NCBI GenBank assembly: GCA_001724265.1
Contig: MEDY01000129.1
Location: 1-64,000, forward strand
Direction of reading: 5' to 3'
From: Rhizaria sp. SCN 62-66
Taxonomy: Eukaryota > Rhizaria, unplaced
Length of the DNA: 64,000 bases
Below the pieces are notes generated by a model. It did no database searches. It saw only the letters and a list, made by a program, of their open reading frames with translations, and was not told the DNA's origin. The position numbers were made by a program, and so were the translations under genes. Below are positions 34,609 to 45,438 of the stretch, piece by piece. Numbering within the stretch: position 1 is the first letter of the stretch; the number at the start of each line of letters is the position of its first letter.

Positions 34609-35008
34609 CGTGGGCGTTCGAGCGGGGATTGTGGTGACGTGCTGCTGAACTAGTGCTTCTGGGGCAAAGAATAAACTACGGTGACGCGCAATAATTTAAT
34701 AAAATAGAGGTGAGATACATTTAAAGTGGATCAGATTACTCCCGGATCTAACAACGGTTCCTGCATAGAAATATATCTGCACTTCAGAAGCGCTCAAGAG
34801 ACAGCCACGTCGCGGACAGCGGGACCTCAAACCGAACGTGTGGCCAGGAATCTCGCACTGTTCATTGTCCATCTGAACTTCCGTTAACAGTAATGTCACG
34901 CTACCACCGAAACAAACACACAAGAATATATACTATATCTTTTGTCTCATCTTCCCAACAACGTTTTTGCCCCGCAATGTTCAACCCCGCTCCCACTCTA
35001 GCGCTGAC
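34609..35008. other. divergent promoter region
   Basis: 400 AT-rich bases between divergent genes. An out-of-frame ATG at 34977 precedes the next gene's start. CTAG with a C-rich tract lies seven bases before ATG 35009, so the stray ATG may be removed by splicing. Confidence 0.45.
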
Positions 35009-36134
35009 ATGCTTGCTCGCACCCTGCGCAGCGTCTCCTCCGTCGCGTCCCGCCGCGCCCCTTCTGCGGTCTCTCTGCTGGCGCGTGGCCCCGCGCGCCA
35101 CTTCTCCTCCCCCAAGGACAACATCGTCGACGCAGAGTACACCGAGGTCACCGGCTCTGGCAGTGCCGCCGCGTCCGGTGGCAACAGCAACCCCAACAGC
35201 ATCAACTTCGACATCGAGGTGGCCGTCAAGATCCGCAGCGACATCGTCGACACACTGCGCTCCGAGAACGTTAAGGGCCTGCTCGAGACGCTCGCGCAGA
35301 GCTCCGACCTGCCTCTGGCCAAGTGGCGCACTGTCGAGAGCGTCATGAACCAGGTCACGGAGCAGATAATCGCAGACTACCAGACCAAGGAGCCGTCGTT
35401 CCCGCTCCAGGGCCCGCCCGCCGTGGCCGCGAGCAACTTCGACACGCTCTGCCGCGTTGTCGCGTTGAGCGAGGACGGCGCGCCGCTGCGCGAGGCCTGG
35501 GAGGAGCAGTGGGCCGCGCTCCTCTCCTCCGCGTACGGCACCGACGAATACGTCACGCGCAACGCTAAGATTGCCCCCGAGGCCGCGCAGCGCATGGGGT
35601 ACATGTACAAGCAGTTTACGCAGCACGAGACGTTTAAGTCTATGCTCGCCGAGCGGCTGAATGAGCAGGCCATCGCGCAGTCAGGCCCCACTGCGTCTGG
35701 CGCAGTGCGTTCGCTGGAGCAGAAGCAGCGCACGCGCGCGCTAATCTCGGTGCTCGACCCCTTTCTCACGCGGCTCTACAAACAGTTTGGCTTTGAGGGA
35801 CCCGATTGTACGTGCACAAAAGCATTGCAAAGGAAGCAACGATATTTGACTAAAATGTGACACATGAACTGACTATTTGCTTTACGTAATTTTTACCATT
35901 TACACACTTGCTTGCTTTTTGCATAACTGTACTCATCACTTATGTCACCCTGTGCTTTCTCGCGTTTTTGCTTTGTTTTGCTTTGTTGTGCTTTGTTTTG
36001 TGTACTATTGTATCACAGGCTTCCCGCTGATGCAGAAAGCACTCTCGGTGCACTTTGTCGACCCCGAGGTCGTGGCGGAGTTCACAGACGCCGGCAAGCG
36101 CGCCACCACCATGGCTGGCCTTGAGGACTTCTGA
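35009..36134 (+). CDS. predicted mitochondrial protein, family unknown
   Basis: Two exons, 35009-35807 and 36019-36134 (donor GTACGT, acceptor ACAG), give 304 residues ending in TGA. The first 30 residues (MLARTLRSVSSVASRRAPSA) are Arg/Ser/Ala-rich without acidic residues and end near RHFSS, a typical matrix-targeting sequence. The rest is soluble and mostly helical, with IRSDIVDTLRSENVKGLLE, SSDLPLAKWRTVESVMNQV, YGTDEYVTRNAKIAPEAAQ and, after the junction, PLMQKALSVHFVDPEVVAEF. No catalytic motif, Cys pair or membrane helix is visible. I do not recognise the family. The even composition, GC-rich codon use and lack of low-complexity insertions suggest a conserved, well-expressed protein. Confidence 0.75.
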
Positions 36135-36870
36135 GCGAGCGTGTTGTTGCGACGATATTTATGGCAGAAGCTGCTATATCAGCTAGGGCCACATCGTTAC
36201 ATGCAACAAACCATTGCGAGCTGAATGCTGCGACTCGGAATACACATTTCTGGTTTTGGACAAAAACATGCACCACCCTTGTGGCGATGAAGATTTTATT
36301 TACATAGGTCTTGTTTAGAAGCTTGCAAAGGTCTCTATTCAGTTCCACAATGCATCTTGAGCTCAGATTGAGCATGAATTTTCTTACTTGTCGTCCGAGT
36401 ACAACACGCGACCATTCTTAAAATAGGACAGTGGGTTCAAGAGGCAGAACAAATTTACGTGCAGAGCCATAGCAGACAAGATGATTACAGTCAGTTGCCA
36501 AATATGTCTGAGAATCAACTTAAAAAGAAAAAGAGCCGTTGCGATGCTCACAGTCGCAGGTTCGTCGTCGGAGGGATCAGGATTTATGACGGCGAATTAC
36601 AAGATCTTTATCCAATTTTTGCAAGAGAAACAATTATGCCAACTTGATCATGAAACAAAGTAATCAGATTTTATTATCTTCAAGTTGATATCAGAGTTTA
36701 TCGTGTGCATCAGACCTCACGAGCGACACGTTTCCATCTCCTTGTCCACAGTCCATCCCACTTCACTCGCACGCATCCCACGGCGTTCACCAACGCTCTC
36801 TTCAACCCCTGACATCTTCCGTGTGCAGACACGTTACAACTCTGTTCCGCACGCCGCCGCACAGCCGATG
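36135..36870. other. intergenic spacer
   Basis: About 735 bases, AT-rich then C-rich towards the next start. The long frame here begins at a TTG and is not needed. ACAG lies three bases before the first ATG at 36868. Confidence 0.45.
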
Positions 36871-37662
36871 ATGGGCGCCGCTTCCTCCCGCGATGACGAC
36901 TCCCCGCTCTCCCCCACTTCGCACTCGCCGCCGCCCACGCCGCCGCCGCCCAACGACACGACGCCGCGTCCCCGTGCGCCCCGCGTCCCCGCGCCAAACC
37001 CATCGGCGCCCGCTTCGCAATCCGCGTTTACCACGCCTTCTGGTGACGTGAACTTCTCCCGTGCGCCCGCTGCTGACGACGCTGCAACGCTGCCTGCACG
37101 CCCCTTAGCCTCCGCCCCGGCCTCAGCCTCTGCCGCAGTCTCCGCCTCTGCCTCTGTCTCGGCTGCCACTGCGGCGCAGCCCGACACACGCGCCGTCACC
37201 GCGAATATGTCCGCTGCTGAGATCATCGCACTGTTTACCGAATCAGCGCGCGCCCGTGACGAAGCCAGCGCACAGCGTGACAGCGGCCAACCCGTTGATA
37301 CGCTGCGGCTGCATACAAGCGCACAGCAGACAGGACCCTTTGTTGGTACTAGCGTTGAGGCGCAGGTTCCTTTAACAGCGCCTCTGCTCGTGGGCGTTGG
37401 CACACTGGGCGTTGGCATCGGCGCTATGCACACACACGCTGGCCGAGACTCGCTGCCACACGGTGACCGTGCTGTCGACAAACCCGCGGTTCATGACTGC
37501 GGCCAGTGCAGCCGCTGCGGCGACTGCGTGCACGAGTCCGACGGCACGCTGTCGCTGCAGGCGTACCTCGCCACCGCCGCGCCGCCGCCGCCGCTGCTGC
37601 CGCCACGCGCGGCCAGTCTCGATGCCCCGCGCGACTGTTGCGCTCCACTCCTCGCACTACTC

Positions 37663-37693
<31 letters not shown>

Positions 37694-40600
37694 TTCTGCC
37701 ACAGCAGCAGGGCGACACCGCTGGCGGCAGCGCGGCTCTGGCCCCGCTAGACACACTGCTCAATCTCAACCGTGAACGTGACCGTGAGCACGACCGCGAG
37801 CGAGAGTTCGAGCAGGAGCGCCAGAGGGCGGCTGAAATCGCGCGCTTTCACGACATTATGCGCGTGTTGCGGCGCGAGGCTGCACAGCTGCGCGGCGAGC
37901 GCAGGCAGCTAGACGGCGGACAGAACGGGGAACCCTTAGATCTGAGGCTTGCTGCTGTAGCAGGAGGGTACCTAGACCCTGCCGAGCACTTACAGTTCGA
38001 CAGGCGGCCTCACATGACGCAACATCACCAGCAACAACAACAACAAGGACAGCAAGAGCAGCCGCAAATGTATCCGCATATGCAGTTACCGCAGCATGAT
38101 GCACAGTTGCAGCACGGCCAGTTAGTGGGCGACCACTTACACCGAGTGCATTTGCAGCACGCTCACGCGCTTGATGAGCAAGAACACGCAGCGCAGCTTC
38201 TGCGTGAACGGAATGTTCAACTTGTACACAACAGCAACAACAAGAACGAGATCGCTAACAGCACGAGTAATGCAGCAGCCAGTGCAAACGTACCGGCTGA
38301 TGTAACGAACGCTGCACACGTACTAGCAAAAGCCTCAGCTCTTCCGCCGGCTATCTCCGCTTACTACGGCGTGCGTGACCCCGTGTACAGCACGATGAAC
38401 AGCGGCATTCGCGAGACAATGCGCGACGCGGTGCGCGACGTCGAGGAGGACTCGGCGGGCCGCAGCGACGCTGCGGTCGCTGTGTGGAGCGCGCGCGAGG
38501 GCACGCCGTGGACCCACCACGAGAGTACGTTTGCGACATAGACGTAATATTGAAACAAGTTTGAAACTCATACGTTAATCAAACACTAGACTTACACTTT
38601 GTCTTTATTTCCTTGTTTTTTTGGCAGCCGCCGCACTGTTGCACCTGGCGGTCTGCCATGAGTTCTCAGCAAACGCAATGTGTGCTTTTTTGCGCCGCAC
38701 GCGTGCGGACATCACCCAGGTACGCCGTCCGACGAGCAGTAAAATCTATCTCAAGCCATCGATCTCACAAACCTAAAGTCTTAAAACACTTAGCTAACGC
38801 CTTTTCCTGTCACTCTCCCTTCGTCATCACTCTAGCACCTGACACACTTGCTGTGTGCGCTCGCCATCAAGGTCCCCGTCGCTGTCCCCATTCCCCGCAC
38901 CGTCACGCCCACCCTGTCGCCCGCAGTCGCGACAGCGCCCGCGCAAGCTGCCGCCGCTCCCGGACAGACTGTGGCGCGTCCGCTGCGGCCTGCGCCGTCG
39001 CCCGCGTGCGCGTTGTCTCCGCCGCAGCTGATCGCTCCGCGCCCGGTCAACGCGACCAGTGCACGGACAGCGAGTTTTGCTGCTGCAGGCGCAAGTAGCG
39101 GAGACTCGCCTGCACTCGCGGCAGCCGCTGCCGGTGCGACACTGCTGCCGCAGCTGCCGCCGCTGCCGCCGCACTTGCAAACGCTGCAGTCGCTGTCACC
39201 GATGCGGTTGTCACCGTACGCTCACTCGCCGCCGTTGTTGTCAGCATCAGCAGAGTAGTCCCAAGCGCTGCCGCTGACGCTAGCAGCGCCGTCGTCGCAG
39301 CTCCTGGGCCTGTCACCACCACTGTCACGACTATCTGCGGCGCCGCGGCCGCCGCCGTTGCCGCCCGCCGCCGCTGCTGCCGCACGCTTCCAGCTCGAGT
39401 CGCGGCTTAACTTCTCGCTCGCCGCGCGCTGGCCGCACTTGCGCCCCGTGTTGACGCAAATGCTTTGCCACTTGCTGCCGTTGCCGGCGCCGCTGTGCGC
39501 TGAAATCGCAGCGCTCGCAGCGCCGTCGCTGGCGCCGGGAGATGTGTTGAACGTGCTTGATGAACGCGGCCGGGACACGTGGTATAAAGCGGTTGTGCTC
39601 GATGTTAAGCCGCCGTCGCCGCCGCTGGGGAGCGCACCGGTTGCAGGGCCAGCATTGTCTTTGCTGCCACGCGGCGTTGCAGTGGGAGCCGCAAACATCA
39701 GCGGCGGCAACAGTAGTCGCGACGCAGACAGTGGCCAAGACATGAACAGTGACAGCGTTTATAGCGACTCAACGGCAACAGAGAGCGACAATGAGCATGA
39801 CAGTACCCACATGCATGTTTACAGTGACAGTCACGTGAATGAGGAGCAAGAAGACGGCAGTTGTCAGATGAGTGACATCAATGACACGCGACGCACACGT
39901 GGCACACATAAGTTGAACAACACCAAACATAGTCGTTTCGTCCCCGCGACAGCTGTACTAAGTCCGCGAGCACGGCCCAACCGCGCAACAACATGTGCTG
40001 CGACTAAAAACATTCGGAACCATAGTGCACCGGACCTAGCTGAGGAAAGCGTCTCGCGTGCATTTGATAATCTCACTCAAGGCCCCAACGTTGCGCTGCC
40101 GAACAACCACACTCGCCAGTTTGCCAACTTGCGCGTGCTTACCGCCGCAATATTCCCAGGCATGGCCGCTGAGACGGTGAGGCTTGCGGCCTCGCTGTCG
40201 GCCGCAGTTGCAGAGGCCGCCGGGCCGCATGTCCCGCCAACACAGGCACACCCTCAAGGACTAGAGCATGGGGTAGCACTTCACGACAAGCATCAAGCAG
40301 CCGCTACCACAGCGCCAGCAGCAACGCCAGCGACGACGGCTGCAGCGCCTGACGCTAACGACGGCTGCGTGGACGTGGTGCGCATTGCACTACGCATTGC
40401 AGCCCGCCACTCCCTTCCGCCGACGCCCGCAGTGCTTTTGGCGCTCGTTCCCGCTGCGCTGACTCTGATGGCGCACCGCGCCGCGCGGCTGGCGGCGTTT
40501 GGCGGCGCGGCGCGCATGCCGGTTACCGACGGCCCCGCAAGCGTGGCGGACGGGCCTTGCGCCTGCGGCGGCGTGTGCGCGGCCGCGGTGGGCGACGTAA

Positions 40601-43600
40601 GCGCGGCGGCGCGCGCTGAGGCCGAAAGCGGCCCAGTGTGTCCGTGGACGCAACGGTTTGCTCTGGTGCACGAGGCGATGACAACTGCGCCCAGTGCGTG
40701 GGGCTGCGTATTCGACACGGTGCCTTTGCGCGGGCAACAGCAGCAACAACCGCAGCAGCAGCAACAACAGCAGGTGCAGCGACTTGTGCCACTTGCTCTT
40801 GAAGACAACGTCGCACCACCGCGCGCGCTCGCACACGCACAAGCACAGGCGCAACATCAGCACGCGGAGGGCCAGGCACAAGCTCACGGCCACAACTTAG
40901 AGCCCCGTCAGGCGCGTGGCCCCGAGCCCGACTTGGCGGGCGCGCGCCGTCAACTCTACCCGGGCGCGGCAGTCGCCCCGCTCCGCACTGGCGGCGGAGG
41001 CGGTGCGGTAAGCGGAGGCATTGCGCTCGTGCAACAACGCCTGCAAGACGCGGCCGCGGCTGAGAGCACGTCCGTCATGGTCGCGCGGGTCATCATCGAA
41101 GAAGAGGCAGCGCGCGCGGCGGACCGCGCAAGGCGCAGGCTGGAGCGCAGGGCGGAGCGCGTGCGGCGCGGTCGGCCGTGGGGCCGAACAGTCGCGATGG
41201 GCGCGTACGGCATGTATGGGAACGTCTTCAATGGTAAGTTTACAACATGAACAACATATCAACTCACAAATGCCCGGTTCAAATGCAAAGTCTATCCCTC
41301 GTCTTAACACTTGATCACCCACACCCCACACAACATTTGTTTTTTTATTTATAGAGGTACTGAGCGTTCGTCAGCAGCGCTCCTCTTTACGGGAAGGGCC
41401 GTACGACGCTTATACGACGCCTGCAGCTGCGCTCGACGAGGCCGCCCGCGTCACTGCGCTGGGCCATGCAGCGCAAAGGCTTGCCCTATGGGAGCGAGTC
41501 GAAACGCGTTGCGAGCAGGAAGCTGCTGCAGCAGCGCTTGCAGTCATGGCAAGCCACAACAGCGCTCGTGATGACACTTGTGGTCACAGCGAACACCTGT
41601 ACTGCTGTCCCGCAGCAAGCGATTGTAAGCAGTGTGATGACTGCGGCTACGACCACCTGGCGCCCGTGTCGGCCGCTTTGCGCGCGTTGCTCTGGCGCCT
41701 GTTGCCGCCACCCCCACGCTACGCTGCAGACACAACCCTAGAAGCAAACGCGCACGCGAGCGACGCGATCATGCAGAGTAATAACAGTGCGGTTCAAGGT
41801 GGCGTCACATCCGCAGCCGCCTGTTTTGCCGCCGCATCTGCCGCCGCGTCATCCCCGAGCTTGGCAGTAGCTGCGGCGCTTGCGTGCGCTGCGCTGCCTC
41901 AGGCACGTCGCAGCGGCGCGAGCGCAAACGCTGCCGCGGACGAGGGCCCTGCGTCATGGCTCCGGCGACGTGCGTGGGCAGTGGTCGAGTACACCGACTT
42001 AGAGCGCCGCATCGACGCCGCGCTTGACCGCAAGCAAGCGCGGCTGCAGACGCTGTGGACAAAGCTCGGGCCTGCGCTACAAAGCACACTTGAGAGCAGT
42101 AATCTTTGCAGGAGCGCGGCCGCGGCGTCGGGCAGCTGTACAGAGGAAGGCGACACTAGAGAGAGCGAAAGCGTAACACTGTTTGCGCAGCTAAGCATTT
42201 CAAGCCCGACCACGCATCAACAGCAGTGCGGTGCAATGCCGACTATTGCCGCGTTTCCAGTTGCGGCTGCGCTATCACCGGCGTCATCACCGCAGGGCTC
42301 CCCTGGCACTGCGCTGTTTGCCGGCTCTGCCAGCTCGGCTGGGTCTGCAGGCTCGGCAAGCCGCGCAAAGCGGAAACGCATGGAGACCCCTGACGCCAAA
42401 CATACCAATTCTGCACTGACTAACGGCAATGATGCGCAGACTGGTAGTCGTGGTGCCAACAATCGCGTTGCCGTTGATGATCGCAAGTATTCCGACCAAG
42501 ATAGCAACAGCGACAACAGCACACCGCCAAGCGCGCATCACACTCGTGGCAATGTGAAACTTTGCCAGCAGCAGCCCAAGAAAGAGAGGTCTTACGCAAA
42601 AGACGTTATCAGTGGTCCCAGGGCTCATGCAGCAGGGGCGGACGAGAGCAGCTCGCTTGCCGTTGGTGCTGCAGCAACGGCAACCACAGGCGCCGACACA
42701 GTTTCTCCGTTTCGCGGACCGTTTGTCAAGCGCAGCACAGCGTACACGCGCCCCGGTGTAGCGTCTGCTTGCGCTAGCGCTGCCAGCGTTGAAGCAGACA
42801 CTATGCACAGCCAAACAGGCGCGTGCGCAGGCGCGTGCGCAACAACGCCTCCGCTAGTGCCCACACTGAGCGGCGTCTCTGTGGCAAATGCCGGCGATAT
42901 GGGGCCAGTGTCTGCACCACAGTTGCCGTCACAAGCGCAGACCCAAGCGCCTGCACTTGAGCTTAATGCTGGCAATGGCAGCCATTCTGTTCCAGCTGCA
43001 AACCCCAGTCGTCGTGAGCAGGCGTTAGCGTCGCGCTTGCGCGAGCTTGCAGCTGCGTTCGCCAACTTAGAGCATGCCAACACGCAGCAACAACAGTTAA
43101 CTCGTGATACAGCCTGCTCGCAGCAACTGCAGCAGCAGCAACAGCGCCAGCGCGCGCTCCCGCTCTTCTGGCCCGACTCAACTCTCGCTCGCCGCTACGG
43201 CCCGCCGCTGCCCATGCCAGCAACAGCAGCGGCCAGCGCGCCCGCAACATCTTCCGCTCATTACGCAACCGGCGCGCCCGTTCCCGGCGTGTGCGCGCCG
43301 CAAGTGCGCGTGCACTACCTCGGCTGGGGGCCCAAGTGGGACGAGTGGCTGCCCACGCCCGCGCCGCGCGTGGCGGGGCCCGGGGCGCGGACGGCCGCGG
43401 GCGCGCGCACGGGGCCCGACGTAAGCGCAAGGCCAGCGCACGTGGCGGCGGCGGAGAGCGTGGCGCGCGCGGAGGCAGTGTTTGCAACGCAGGTGCGCGC
43501 GCACGTGCTCAGCGCAGCGCTGGCGACAGAACATCAAGAGCGACGTCAGTATCTTGCGACCAATGATGATGGTGTCTTGGGCCGGAGCAGTGCAGACAAT

Positions 43601-45250
43601 GAAAGTGACGTAGACAGAGGCGCAAGTAGCAACGACGCTTTGCCCGTATCTATGTCTGACAGTACTACGCGACATCATCCTCCGTATCAACTCAGGCAGC
43701 TTGGCGATATGCAACTCCTCGCAGCTTACATAGATAACAATGACACAAGAGCAGTTGCTACGGACACTGCTGCGCAGTCATCTGATTCCGACGTGGCATT
43801 TCTGTCACGCGCACATCAAAACACCACCAACAGCGCTGCTTTGTCACCCACACTCTCTCGCATGCACTCTTTTACAGCATCAATTTCAAGCAGTCTGAGT
43901 AGCTCTGACAGCGACAACGATAGCGACAACGAGGAGTCCAGTGACAGCGATCACACTGGCTCCGAACCTTACTCTGGTTACGACGCAATTCACGCATTTG
44001 GAGGCAGCGGCTACGGCCATGACAGCGACGACTCAATTCCTCTCACACCCGTTGACGCGAGCACATCGACTGACACTCCACAGACGCCACCCCATCGCCG
44101 CAGCCGCAGGGGCCGCGGCGTGCTGCGCGACGAAGCCACCGAAAGTCGCTTGCGGGAGGGCGCACGGAGCAACTACCGCGCACTGGCGCTGGCGCTGGCA
44201 AGCCCTTCCCAGACGGCTGCGATTACATTGAATCTGTCAGCCGCAACAGCTCTGCGTAGCTCGGCAGCGGCGGTGCAGAGCGCGCTGGGCCCGCCGCTGC
44301 CACGTTTCTCACACGGCAACCCGCTGGCTAATAGAGTCGGTTTTGGCGCTGGCGCTGGTGCGAGGGGTGAGAATGGCGACACAGACAGTAACGAGTCCGA
44401 CAGCGTGAGCGAAGGGGACATCGAGGGCCTCAGTCAGCGGTACAGGCTTCCCCCAACGCGCGACTACACAGCGCTGGCCGCCGCAGCTGTTGTTTCCACT
44501 GCAGCTGCCGCTCGGAGTCACGCTGCGTCAAACCCCAGTCAAAGCGCAGCACTGACTGTGCCAGTGCACGTACCAACGCTTGGCAGTGCTGCGGATAGCG
44601 CGGCCAGCGCTCACACCAGTGGGCGCAACGCCATGACGAGGCAATGTGCAGTTCGTAGCTATCTCGCCACAGAAGAGGAGGAGGAAGAGCAACACAACCA
44701 GAACGTCAGTAACTCGCATACGCAGACTGTGCAGACTGACCACTCAGCAAGTTACGGGGCAGGCGACGAAGACGTGATTTTCACGCACGGCCAATATTCC
44801 AGCCTAGATATGGACGACTTCGATCACACGTCTGCCGCCACTCACGACGAAAACACCCTGCCCGCGCACCACAACTCACAGTTACACCCACAGTCCCAAC
44901 GATTTCCGCTTTCGCAGCCGCTTTCGCAGTCGCAGTCGCAGGCAGCAAACGCAAGCCTGACCAGTGACAGCTGGCGCCCGTTTCCCGGCGCGCCGCCGCG
45001 CCACATGGTGTGCGCCGCGGCGGTAATGGTGGCGCGCCGCATGCTGGCGGAGAGCGAGCGCGAGAAGCGCGCCGACCGGGCTCTGCGCAAGGCGGAGCGA
45101 CGCAGGCGCCGCATGACTGCCGAAGAGCTTGACGAAGCCGTTCTATCGCTGGTCGCAGCGCGGCAAATGGCAGAGAATCTATCACAGGAAAACGAGGTGG
45201 ATAGACCGGCGGATGAGTCGAGCGAAGGAGCAGAGAACTATTACAACTAA
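36871..45250 (+). CDS. giant low-complexity protein with a split Tudor/chromo-barrel-like domain
   Basis: Four exons, 36871-38524, 38628-38719, 38836-41233 and 41355-45250 (donors GTACGT, GTACGC, GTAAGT), give 2,679 residues ending in TAA, with an in-frame TAG at 39256-39258. The start MGAASSRDD fits an N-myristoylation signal; an ATG one codon earlier is also possible. Conserved-looking parts are few. Exon 2 and the start of exon 3 encode ALLHLAVCHEFSANAMCAFL and RRTRADITQHLTHLLCALAI. Residues near 815 read PGDVLNVLDERGRDTWYKAV, the first half of a Tudor/chromo-barrel. Residues near 2026 read VRVHYLGWGPKWDEWLP, the second half. Another block around junction 3 is YGMYGNVFNEVLSVRQQRSS. Between them lie Ala, Gln, Asp/Ser and Pro runs. 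The barrel halves are about 1,190 residues apart. Such barrels bind methylated Lys or Arg, so a chromatin or ubiquitin-related role is possible but unproven. Confidence 0.78.
37663..37692 (+). repeat. polyproline-coding CCG run
   Basis: Ten or so CCG triplets encode consecutive Pro residues in exon 1 of the giant protein. Possible profilin or SH3 ligand; otherwise a simple triplet expansion. Confidence 0.9.
39256..39258 (+). other. in-frame UAG codon in the Tudor-like giant
   Basis: Codon 723 of the spliced frame, between LSASAE and SQALPL. The frame is open for hundreds of codons on both sides and the barrel motif lies after it. Context is hydrophilic. Confidence 0.8.
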
Positions 45251-45438
45251 ACGACTTCGTCAAGATGGATAACGTAACTGAACCAAAATGTACTACAAAG
45301 TAATCTAATGTGATCTCGTGAGCCTCAATACGGTTGTTTGATTTTGAAAACGATGCACCAATACTGGTCCTGTAAATAAATATTGTTACGTTTATTTTTG
45401 AATTTCACTCCATCGATATGTTCGACACGCTGTGGCTA

